The position numbers and the translations under genes are program-made. Shown piece by piece: positions 1 through 6,745 of a DNA stretch of 64,000 nucleotides; positions within the stretch are counted from its first letter, which is position 1, and each line of letters starts with the position of its first letter. This DNA is from Alkalicoccus urumqiensis (GTDB lineage Bacteria; Bacillota; Bacilli; Bacillales; Salisediminibacteriaceae): contig NZ_PVNS01000001.1 in NCBI RefSeq assembly GCF_002993335.1, forward strand, positions 124,001-188,000, given 5' to 3'. Below the pieces are notes generated by a model. That model was not told where the DNA came from, did not search any database, and worked only from the letters and a program-made list of their open reading frames with translations.

Positions 1-16
1 CTTTCGAAGAGGTGAC

Positions 17-499
17 ATGATGAGCGAAATTACTCTTTATTCAGAAGAAATTCAATGGTCAGATAAGCCAATGACATGGCAGGAGGCGATTGCTTTCAGT
101 GCCGGACCGCTTCTCGATGCAGGAAAAGTTGAGCCTTCCTACATCGAGGCGATGATTCAAAACATCCATGATCTCGGACCGTATATTTTAATCGCCCCGC
201 ACGTGGCACTGCCGCACGCACGGCCCGAAGCAGGTGTAAATGAAGCCGGCGTCTCCGTCGCTGTTCTTCAGCAGGGCGCCGCTTTCCCGGAGGCAGGGCA
301 CACGGGAGATAACGAGGCCCAGATCTTTATCTGCCTCGCAGCCGTTGATTCGGAGTCCCACCTCCACCTGCTGAGAACGATCTCGACCTGGATCGAAGAC
401 AGCCAAGTGATTGAGAAGCTCCGCCGGGCCGGTTCAGCCGACGAAGTAAGAACAATTCTTTTCGACGTTCAAAAACAAAAAGGAGATGACGAAAAATGA
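17..499 (+). CDS. PTS EIIA component, ascorbate/type-2 family (UlaC-like)
   Basis: Cytoplasmic phosphocarrier subunit of a sugar phosphotransferase system; it takes phosphate from HPr and passes it to the EIIB encoded next. The 160-residue product has the PTS_EIIA type-2 fold signature, with the motif PHVALPHARP placing the likely phospho-histidine at His67. Two tandem ATGs (17 and 20) follow a GAAGAGGTG ribosome site; either may start the protein. Its end overlaps the EIIB gene by 4 bp (ATGA), so the two are translationally coupled. With the EIIB and EIIC genes it makes a complete Sga/Ula-type permease. No ascorbate-catabolic enzyme gene is visible, and the operon may begin left of the window, so the substrate is unproven. 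Confidence 0.9.
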   Translation: MMSEITLYSEEIQWSDKPMTWQEAIAFSAGPLLDAGKVEPSYIEAMIQNIHDLGPYILIAPHVALPHARPEAGVNEAGVSVAVLQQGAAFPEAGHTGDNEAQIFICLAAVDSESHLHLLRTISTWIEDSQVIEKLRRAGSADEVRTILFDVQKQKGDDEK

Positions 500-768
500 A
501 AATTTTATGTGTATGCGGAATGGGATTCGGCTCCAGCCTGATGCTGAAAATGACAGCGGAAAAAGTGATTCAGAAAAAGGGTGTCACCGCAGACGTGGAA
601 GCCGTTGACATCGGAACAGCAGAGAGCGTGAAAGCAGATCTTATTTTAACGAACAGCGAGTTTGCCTCCCAGCTTGCCGGAGGATCAGCAGTAGTAAAGG
701 CCATTAAAAATATGGCCAGTGAAGCAGAAGTAGAGCAGGCCGTGACGGAGTTTCTGGAGTCCAACTAA
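496..768 (+). CDS. PTS EIIB component, ascorbate/lactose-type (UlaB-like)
   Basis: Small cytoplasmic phosphotransfer protein (90 residues) that accepts phosphate from EIIA and donates it to the sugar during uptake through the EIIC membrane subunit. The N-terminus reads KILCVCGMGFGSSL, the classic P-loop-like EIIB start in which Cys7 is the phosphorylated residue. Its length equals that of the UlaB/SgaB family. The start overlaps the EIIA stop, and the EIIC gene follows after 45 bp. Family assignment is firm; substrate assignment to ascorbate is only by family resemblance. Confidence 0.9.
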   Translation: MKILCVCGMGFGSSLMLKMTAEKVIQKKGVTADVEAVDIGTAESVKADLILTNSEFASQLAGGSAVVKAIKNMASEAEVEQAVTEFLESN

Positions 769-813
769 CGACACCTGACACGAGGAACGAAAAGGTAATA
801 GGGGGTTAATGTT

Positions 814-2079
814 ATGGGTTTTCTCGATTTTCTAATGAATGACATTTTAAGTCTGCCGGAGGTGCTGGTCGGTCTGATCGTTATGACCGGTCTCATCCTG
901 CAGCGGGCCAAATTTGAGAAGATTTTCTCCGGCACAGCCAAAAGTATCATCGGTTTCGTCATTCTCGGCGCCGGAGCCGGGGTGGTCATCGGCTCGCTGG
1001 ATTCTCTCGGCGGCATCATTCAGGACCGCTTCCAGATTCAGGGGGTCATCCCGAATAATGAAGCCATCGTTGCCCTTGCACAGCAGACGCTGGGTACCGA
1101 AACAGCGCTGATTATGGGCTTTGGTTTCATTGCTAACATATTGTTTGCACGCTTCACTCCGCTGAAGTACATCTTTCTGACCGGACACCATACGTTCTTC
1201 ATGGCTGCCCTGCTCTCTGCGGTGCTTGGAACATCCGGAATGACCGGTGTTCCCCTCATTGTCACCGGTTCTGTCATTCTCGGAGCGGTTATGGTCATCA
1301 TGCCCGCACTCGCCCAGCCATTTATGCGTCAGGTGACCGGCGGCGACGATATCGCCATCGGACACTTCGGCACTGTCGGTTATATTTCCGCGGGGCTTGT
1401 CGGCAAAGCTGTCGGTGATGTGAATAAGTCCTCTGAAGATATTAAAATTCCAGAGCGTCTTTCTTTTCTTCGGGATTCCTTGATTTCCACGGCATTGACG
1501 ATGGTCGTCATGTTCCTCTTTCTCGTCCTCGTTGCAGGTCCGGAAATTGTGAGCCAGTACGCAGGAGACCAGAACTATATCATGTTCGGAATCATGCAGG
1601 GTGTCACGTTTGCTGCCGGTTTCAGCATCATCATGGCTGGTGTACGGATGATCCTCACAGAAATCGTCCCTGCTTTTAAAGGGATAGCAGAAAAAATGGT
1701 ACCCGGTGCGAAGCCGGCACTCGATGTACCGATCATTTTCAACTACGCACCGACCGCCGTTATCATCGGCTTTCTTTCCAGCTTCATCGGCGGTGTGATC
1801 AGCATGTTTTTCCTCGGGATCTTCTCTCTGGCACTCATCATTCCAGGGCTCGTTCCGCACTTCTTCACAGGTGCCGGAGCCGGTGTCTTTGGAAATGCTG
1901 TCGGCGGCCGGAGGGGAGCCGCTGTCGGCGGGTTTACCAATGGTGTGCTGATCAGCTTTATCCCGGCACTTCTTCTGCCGGTGCTTGGAAACCTCGGGTT
2001 TGAAAATACGACGTTCGGCGATTCCGATTTCGGCGTCATCGGTATATTGATCGGGCTGCTCGCTGATTTATTCAGCTGA
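814..2079 (+). CDS. PTS EIIC membrane component, UlaA/SgaT family
   Basis: Integral membrane permease (421 residues) forming the translocation channel of the PTS encoded with the two preceding genes. The sequence is strongly hydrophobic, with about ten membrane segments. The landmarks GHHTFFMAALLSAVLG, GHFGTVGYISAGLVG and the glycine-rich TGAGAGVFGNAVGGRRGA are typical of the SgaT/UlaA family rather than the glucose superfamily. The ATG at 814 has an AGGGGG site about 9 bp upstream. Length is slightly below E. coli UlaA. A strong rho-independent terminator follows at once, so this is the last gene of the operon. The ligand could be L-ascorbate or a related compound. Confidence 0.9.
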   Translation: MGFLDFLMNDILSLPEVLVGLIVMTGLILQRAKFEKIFSGTAKSIIGFVILGAGAGVVIGSLDSLGGIIQDRFQIQGVIPNNEAIVALAQQTLGTETALIMGFGFIANILFARFTPLKYIFLTGHHTFFMAALLSAVLGTSGMTGVPLIVTGSVILGAVMVIMPALAQPFMRQVTGGDDIAIGHFGTVGYISAGLVGKAVGDVNKSSEDIKIPERLSFLRDSLISTALTMVVMFLFLVLVAGPEIVSQYAGDQNYIMFGIMQGVTFAAGFSIIMAGVRMILTEIVPAFKGIAEKMVPGAKPALDVPIIFNYAPTAVIIGFLSSFIGGVISMFFLGIFSLALIIPGLVPHFFTGAGAGVFGNAVGGRRGAAVGGFTNGVLISFIPALLLPVLGNLGFENTTFGDSDFGVIGILIGLLADLFS

Positions 2080-2100
2080 TCCCCGCTGGAGTACTAATCT

Positions 2101-2140
2101 GGAGAGCACTTCCTTATGGAGGTGCTCTCTTCGTTTTGTT
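2101..2140 (+). terminator. Rho-independent terminator of the PTS operon
   Basis: GAGAGCAC (2102-2109) pairs with GTGCTCTC (2122-2129), and the stem extends inward through TTCC/GGAG around a short loop. It is followed by TTCGTTTTGTT. It lies 22 bp after the EIIC stop. Confidence 0.85.
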
Positions 2141-2202
2141 ACTGCAGCTGTGAGTCTGGAATTGGGTAGAGCTGCGGAGAGAAATTATCTCAAAGCGGCG
2201 GC

Positions 2203-2284
2203 TCCCACCCGTACCTTATTGTCCAGCTTTGGCAGGCGATTTTCCAACTTCCGCACTTTATTTTCTGCCCCTCTCCCTGGACCA
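2203..2284. repeat. 21-bp-spaced degenerate motif array (TCCAACTTC type), 4 units
   Basis: In the 389-bp gap before nagP the motif TCC(A)(A/G)C(T)T begins at 2203, 2222, 2243 and 2264, spacings 19, 21 and 21. Read on the minus strand the core is TTGGAAAAT. The same core type recurs in the longer array near 31.4 kb. I see no gene in 2141-2390 and no other structure there. Confidence 0.5.
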
Positions 2285-2395
2285 CCTGCGGTTTAAAGCG
2301 GAGGGCTTTGGCGGGAGGATCCCCACCGGCTTCTTTAACATTCACGGCTCCTGCACTTCTCCGTCAGTGTGCAGAATTTCTGTGACAGAAAATCA

Positions 2396-2413
2396 AACAC
2401 TGGTATAGACATC
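2396..2413 (+). promoter_or_regulatory. dre-like operator (NagR/DasR type) upstream of nagP
   Basis: CACTGGTATAGACATC resembles the GntR-family dre box (ACTGGTCTAGACCACT) bound by NagR/YvoA and DasR at amino-sugar genes. It overlaps the -35 hexamer of the nagP promoter, a position suited to repression. The match was made from memory of the consensus. Confidence 0.65.
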
Positions 2414-2434
2414 TTATTCACTAGAGGTTATAAT
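2406..2434 (+). promoter_or_regulatory. Sigma-A promoter of nagP
   Basis: TAGACA (2406-2411), 17-bp spacer, TATAAT (2429-2434). This is a near-consensus vegetative promoter 35 bp upstream of the nagP ATG. Confidence 0.75.
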
Positions 2435-2445
2435 AACGTTTACAT
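2431..2445 (-). promoter_or_regulatory. cre-like CcpA site over the nagP -10/+1 region
   Basis: Read on the minus strand this is ATGTAAACGTTATTA, one mismatch from the cre consensus WTGNAANCGNWNNCW. Its place over the transcription start fits catabolite repression of a PTS permease. Confidence 0.5.
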
Positions 2446-2468
2446 ACAGTTCAAAGGGGGATCTATTC

Positions 2469-3839
2469 ATGCTCAGCTTTCTTCAACGTATCGGTAAAGC
2501 TCTGATGCTTCCGATCGCGGCGCTTCCTGCAGCAGCCCTGCTGCTCCGTCTTGGTGCAGAGGACATTTTTAACATTCCATTTATGGAGTCGGCCGGGGCC
2601 GCACTTTTTGACAATCTTCCGCTGCTTTTCGCCATCGGAGTGGCGGTCGGTTTATCGAAAGACGGCAACGGTGCCGCCGGACTTGCCGGAGCCATCGGTT
2701 TTCTCGTATTAACAGAAGGAACACAGGCCATTAACGAAAACATTAACATGGCGTTTCTCGGCGGAATCTTCAGCGGCGTCGTCGCCGGCCTGCTGTATAA
2801 CCGGTTCCATAACATCCAGCTCCCGCAGTGGCTCGGCTTCTTCGGTGGAAGGCGGTTTGTGCCGATAGTCACCGCCGCAGCGATGGTCGTCTTTGCCTTT
2901 TTATTCGGCTTTATCTGGCCGCCGATCCAGGCCGGTATTGATGCGCTCGGTCAGTGGATTATTGCTTCCGGTGCGGTCGGTGTCGGCGTGTACGGTTTCT
3001 TAAACCGCCTCCTCATTCCGATCGGCCTGCATCACGTATTGAACTCCCTCGTCTGGTTTGAATTTGGGGAATACAACGGAGCTACAGGGGATCTGAACCG
3101 CTTCTTCGCCGGTGATCCGACGGCCGGAACGTTCATGGTCGGTTTCTTCCCAATCATGATGTTTGCCCTTCCTGCAGCCTGTATTGCAATGATTTTTGCG
3201 GCGAAAAAAGAGAACCGCAAAGCCATCGCCGGTCTTATGATCGGTATTGCATTTACCTCATTCTTAACAGGCATTACAGAACCGATTGAATTTACTTTCA
3301 TGTTCCTGTCACCGCTTCTTTATGTGGTTCACGCATTCTTAACAGCAAGCTCCATGGTGATCACGAACCTGCTCGGACTGCAGCACGGGTTCGGCTTCTC
3401 TGCGGGGGCGATCGACTATTTCTTAAACTTTGGTATCGCAACGAATCCAATTATGCTCGCTGTCGTCGGGCTTGGATATTCCGCCCTGTACTTCGTCATT
3501 TTCTACTTCCTTATCATAAAGCTGGACATTAAAACACCCGGCCGGGAGGATGAAGATCCGGATGCTCCTGCCGCTGTTTCGACAGAATCCGGCGGCGACA
3601 AGTATGAAGCGCTTGCTGCCCAGTACATCGAGGGACTCGGTGGTCAGGAGAATATCGCTTCACTCGATAATTGCGTCACCCGGCTCCGGATGAAGGTCCA
3701 CGATATGGATCAGGTCGATGAGAGCAAATTAAAAAGCGCCGGCGCACGAGGTGTCATGCGGTTAAACCGCACAGATATCCAGGTCGTTGTCGGCACCGAC
3801 GTTGAATTCGTCGCAGATAAGATGAAGCAGCAGATGTAG
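2469..3839 (+). CDS. nagP: N-acetylglucosamine-type PTS permease, EIICB fusion
   Basis: Membrane permease that imports and phosphorylates N-acetylglucosamine. Residues 1 to about 355 form the EIIC domain of the glucose superfamily, with GLHHVLNSLVWFEFGEY and the ITEPIEF motif. A charged linker leads to a C-terminal EIIB domain with DNCVTRLR, whose Cys402 is the phosphorylation site. At 456 residues it matches B. subtilis NagP, which also lacks a fused EIIA; a shared EIIA must be encoded elsewhere. The AAAGGGGG site lies 8 bp before ATG 2469. It is monocistronic, with its own promoter, a dre-like box at the -35, a cre-like box at +1 and a terminator. The dre-like box is independent support for the amino-sugar substrate. 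Confidence 0.88.
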   Translation: MLSFLQRIGKALMLPIAALPAAALLLRLGAEDIFNIPFMESAGAALFDNLPLLFAIGVAVGLSKDGNGAAGLAGAIGFLVLTEGTQAINENINMAFLGGIFSGVVAGLLYNRFHNIQLPQWLGFFGGRRFVPIVTAAAMVVFAFLFGFIWPPIQAGIDALGQWIIASGAVGVGVYGFLNRLLIPIGLHHVLNSLVWFEFGEYNGATGDLNRFFAGDPTAGTFMVGFFPIMMFALPAACIAMIFAAKKENRKAIAGLMIGIAFTSFLTGITEPIEFTFMFLSPLLYVVHAFLTASSMVITNLLGLQHGFGFSAGAIDYFLNFGIATNPIMLAVVGLGYSALYFVIFYFLIIKLDIKTPGREDEDPDAPAAVSTESGGDKYEALAAQYIEGLGGQENIASLDNCVTRLRMKVHDMDQVDESKLKSAGARGVMRLNRTDIQVVVGTDVEFVADKMKQQM

Positions 3840-3843
3840 CAGC

Positions 3844-3883
3844 AGCCCCTCCCGTTGGGTAATCCGGCGGCAGGGGCTTTTTG
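3844..3883 (+). terminator. Rho-independent terminator of nagP
   Basis: AGCCCCT (3844-3850) pairs with AGGGGCT (3872-3878), followed by TTTTT. It begins 5 bp after the nagP stop. Confidence 0.85.
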
Positions 3884-3967
3884 GTACCATATGAACTATT
3901 TGATTTTATTATATTTCTCCCACCCATATTACAACAACGTTACAATTCGAAAAGATTCGTCAGAAAT

Positions 3968-3992
3968 GTTTGTCTCTTTTTTAAGCGGGTAC
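3968..3992 (+). promoter_or_regulatory. Possible sigma-B promoter for ectD
   Basis: GTTTGT (3968-3973), 13-bp spacer, GGGTAC (3987-3992) matches the sigma-B pattern GTTTAA-N12-15-GGGTAT well. It would give a 5' leader of about 200 nt for ectD. Stress sigma control suits a compatible-solute gene. Pattern match only. Confidence 0.5.
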
Positions 3993-4023
3993 TAGTCGTT
4001 GTACGGGCGAAACTAGGGCAAAA

Positions 4024-4068
4024 GGTGAAACATTATTATCCAATAATAGAAAATAATGTTTTATCACC
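4024..4068 (+). promoter_or_regulatory. 45-bp palindrome in the ectD leader
   Basis: AACATTATT (4029-4037) and AATAATGTT (4052-4060) form a perfect 9-bp inverted repeat. Outer arms GGTGA (4024-4028) and TCACC (4064-4068) extend it after a 3-nt bulge. It could be an operator or an RNA hairpin in the leader. It is AT-rich with no T-run, so it is not a standard terminator. Confidence 0.5.
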
Positions 4069-4201
4069 GATAGTCCCGGGTACACCCATCAATACGTACG
4101 GCAATGAGTACTTATCCGTCTTCCCCAGATTTTGCGAAGCGCCGTTCCGGGAACCGCGGCCCGGAACACGCAGAACCAATATGAAAAAGGAGACTTGCAT
4201 T

Positions 4202-5137
4202 ATGAGACAGACAGTTACAGACAAATATCCTTCCCGGACAGGTTCTGAAGCTGAAATTATGGATCGTAAAGATCCGGTTGTTCACCAGGAACCCGAACAG
4301 AGCAGCGGCCCGCTTTCCACAGATGAAATGAAGTCCTTCCAGAAAAACGGCTATCTGCTGAAAAAGCAGCTGTTCAACGAAGAGGAAGTGACCATACTCC
4401 GGAAAGAACTCGACCAGATCATGAAAGCGAACGAATCCCGCGATGCAGATGATGTCATAAAAGAACCAGGCAGCAATGAAATCCGATCCATATTTGAAAT
4501 TCATAAAGACGGCGGATTCTTCCAGGCGCTTTCGAAAAACGAACGTATCGTAAAAATTGCCGAGCAGCTTCTGGCAGACCAGGTATATATTACGCAGTCC
4601 CGGATTAACTTTAAGCCCGGCTTCAAAGGGAAGGAGTTCTACTGGCACTCCGACTTTGAAACGTGGCACGTAGAGGACGGCATGCCGGACATGCGTGCAG
4701 TCAGCTGTTCCATCGTGCTGACAGATAACTATGAGTTCAACGGACCGCTCATGCTTATTCCGGGGTCCCAGAACTGGTACGTTTCCTGCCCGGGTAAAAC
4801 ACCGGAAGGCAACTATAAGGAGTCACTGAAAAAGCAGGAGAGCGGCGTGCCGGACAACGACAGCATGCGCTGGCTCGTGGACGAGGCAGACGGTGATATC
4901 GACCGTGCCACCGGTCCTGCAGGTTCCGTCCTTTTCTTCGACTGCAATACGATGCACGGCTCCGCAGGGAACATCTCCCCTTATGCGCGAAGCAACGTAT
5001 TCTTTGTCTACAACTCGTTTAAAAACAAGCTGCAGCAGCCATTCTCCGGCATGGATCCGCGCCCTGAGTTTCTCGCGAATCGGGAAAACGTGGAACCGAT
5101 CAAGCCGGGCCGCGATCAGCTTGCACGCAGAAAATAA
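4202..5137 (+). CDS. ectD: Ectoine hydroxylase (EctD)
   Basis: Fe(II)/2-oxoglutarate dioxygenase that converts ectoine to 5-hydroxyectoine, a cytoplasmic osmoprotectant. The signature FYWHSDFETWHVEDGMP supplies His149 and Asp151 of the iron triad, and the third ligand is His252 in DCNTMHGSAGN. These positions nearly equal those of characterised EctD enzymes. The start at 4202 was chosen because AAAAGGAGA lies 9 bp upstream and gives 311 residues, close to the usual 300; the open frame runs further back to 3881 but is not conserved-looking. ectABC is not adjacent, so the precursor must be made elsewhere or imported. A sigma-B-like promoter and a palindrome lie upstream, a terminator downstream. 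Confidence 0.95.
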   Translation: MRQTVTDKYPSRTGSEAEIMDRKDPVVHQEPEQSSGPLSTDEMKSFQKNGYLLKKQLFNEEEVTILRKELDQIMKANESRDADDVIKEPGSNEIRSIFEIHKDGGFFQALSKNERIVKIAEQLLADQVYITQSRINFKPGFKGKEFYWHSDFETWHVEDGMPDMRAVSCSIVLTDNYEFNGPLMLIPGSQNWYVSCPGKTPEGNYKESLKKQESGVPDNDSMRWLVDEADGDIDRATGPAGSVLFFDCNTMHGSAGNISPYARSNVFFVYNSFKNKLQQPFSGMDPRPEFLANRENVEPIKPGRDQLARRK

Positions 5138-5152
5138 ACGACCCACGAAAAC

Positions 5153-5183
5153 GGGCATTCCAGAAATGGAGTGCCCTTTTTTT
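5153..5183 (+). terminator. Rho-independent terminator of ectD
   Basis: GGGCATTCC (5153-5161) pairs with GGAGTGCCC (5168-5176) with one G-T pair, followed by seven T. Confidence 0.88.
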
Positions 5184-5212
5184 CTATGTCTTTCTTTCGG
5201 ATGCAGCCTTCC

Positions 5213-5430
5213 TCCAGGGGACGTCTTGAAAAAACGTCCACTACGAGCAGGGGAATGTATCGTAACCCGCCGCTGAACGTTCGTAAGCAGTGGTTCGACG
5301 TCCGTAACTCAGGCACAGACGTTCACTTCTCTAAAAAGGTACCACTTCACCACCTAAAACGTTCATAACCAGCGGGAAAGGTCCGTTCCTCCCGAAAAAC
5401 GTCCGCTGCCTCAAAACCTGCCCCCCCCCC
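5213..5430. repeat. 21-bp-spaced degenerate motif array (ACGTCC type) with C10 tract
   Basis: Between the convergent ectD and DUF418 genes the core ACGT(C/T)C or a variant starts at 5234, 5255, 5277, 5298, 5319, about 5339, 5359, about 5379 and 5399, i.e. every 20-22 bp. On the minus strand the core is (C/T)GGACGTTTT. Ten consecutive C follow at 5421-5430. No gene is visible in this 444-bp gap. Confidence 0.55.
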
Positions 5431-5500
5431 ATCATCCCCGGCAGAGGCGGGCACCTCCCAGCCCGAAGTCTTCCACTCCTTTAACCCTTCCGTCATCACG

Positions 5501-5540
5501 AAAAAAACTGCCCCGGCCCATTAAAGGACCGGGACAGCTT
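5501..5540 (-). terminator. Terminator of the acylase-DUF418 operon
   Basis: On the minus strand GTCCCGGTCC pairs with GGGCCGGGGC around TTTAAT, followed by a run of seven T (the A tract at 5501-5507). Confidence 0.85.
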
Positions 5541-5581
5541 CCTGAAATCAAAACAGCACTCTTCCGCACAGCACCGCTTTC

Positions 5582-6745
5582 TCAGGCATACGTCCATTTC
5601 CGCCACAGTGCTTCCATCGGCCCCTGGCGGAATCGTTTCAGCCAGAGCTGGCTCAGGACGACCTGGGCCGCAAAAACGCCCAAGGCAATCAGCATTCCCG
5701 TAAAAGCCCCGACACTGCCGTACAGACCGAAGCCGTAGCCGTGAAACAACAGTACGCCGATAACCGACTGCAGCAGGTAATTCGTCAGCGCCATCCGGCC
5801 GACCGGTGCCAGCCAGGCGAGCGGAGCTCCGCCTGAAACGAGCAGCACGAGCACGGATACGTAAAACAGCATAAGAAGCGGCCCGGCCAGAATGTTGAGC
5901 CCCTGGCCGAGAGCGTCGGCTGCCCAATATGGCACCGGCAGCTGATCAAGCTTCAGCATCACAACGAGCACTGCTCCGAGAATACCGCTCCATCCAGCAT
6001 GCAGCCGGAGTGTTTTCCACTGCTTTTCGTACGTCTTCGGATCATGAAACCAGCCGGCTTTCCCAAGCGCAATGCCGATCAGGAAAATGCCGAAGACATT
6101 GATGACGGCAAACGGGGTGTTGAACAAAATAAGAAATACTTCCGACGACAGCCGGAAACCAAGAATTTCCGCATAGTTCCCGGAAGGCATAATGTCCATG
6201 GCACGGGACGCACCGGTCATCATTCCGCCCTTCATCATCGAAGCGGCGTTGCCGAGAAGAAGCAGGAGCGTCATGAGGACAGCGGAAAACGTAACCAGGC
6301 CGATCCCCCATTTCACCAGCGATCCCGCTGACTTTTTCACAAACAATAAAAGGAAAAATCCTCCCACAGCATACGTAAACAAAATGTCCCCCGACCAGAT
6401 AAACACGAGGTGCACGAGCCCGAGGACGAGAAGAAAACTCATCCTGCGGTAGTAGCGGCGCTTCGTCTGATTCTGAAGCCGCTGGTAAAACAAATAAAAT
6501 CCAAGGCCAAACAGAAGCGAAAACATCGGGTAAAACTTTCCTGTCACGAGTCCGTCGACACTGATGACGGCGAAGATATTCAGGGCACTGTCCGATAAAA
6601 TCGTGCGCGCCTGCATCGCCCCTTCCTGAAACACCGGCGATTTAAACGAAGCCATATTCGCAAGCAGAATGCCGAAAAGAGCAATCCCGCGGATAATATC
6701 CAGGCTGATGATTCTTCCTTCAGCCGGCGTTGGTGTTTCATTCAT
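5582..6745 (-). CDS. DUF418 family membrane protein (YeiB-like)
   Basis: Polytopic membrane protein of unknown function, 387 residues. The N-terminus ISLDIIRGIALFGILLANM and the C-terminal LAPVGRMALTNYLLQS with a terminal FRQGPMEALWR stretch are hallmarks of the DUF418/YeiB family. About ten hydrophobic segments are visible. The family is related to membrane acyltransferase-like proteins, but no reaction is established. The start overlaps the end of the upstream penicillin acylase gene by 8 bp, so the two are co-transcribed and coupled. A terminator follows. The family call is firm; the function is unknown. Confidence 0.9.
   Translation of the reverse strand: MNETPTPAEGRIISLDIIRGIALFGILLANMASFKSPVFQEGAMQARTILSDSALNIFAVISVDGLVTGKFYPMFSLLFGLGFYLFYQRLQNQTKRRYYRRMSFLLVLGLVHLVFIWSGDILFTYAVGGFFLLLFVKKSAGSLVKWGIGLVTFSAVLMTLLLLLGNAASMMKGGMMTGASRAMDIMPSGNYAEILGFRLSSEVFLILFNTPFAVINVFGIFLIGIALGKAGWFHDPKTYEKQWKTLRLHAGWSGILGAVLVVMLKLDQLPVPYWAADALGQGLNILAGPLLMLFYVSVLVLLVSGGAPLAWLAPVGRMALTNYLLQSVIGVLLFHGYGFGLYGSVGAFTGMLIALGVFAAQVVLSQLWLKRFRQGPMEALWRKWTYA

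Noticed and set aside
847-1860. 337-residue open frame antisense to the PTS EIIC gene
   Set aside because: Shadow of a GC-rich membrane-protein gene; composition rich in Asp, His and Arg, no domain, no ribosome site.
3881-4201. Longer N-terminus for ectD from 3881
   Set aside because: The extra 107 residues have no EctD similarity, cover the promoter and palindrome, and lack a ribosome site; ATG 4202 has one and gives the family length.
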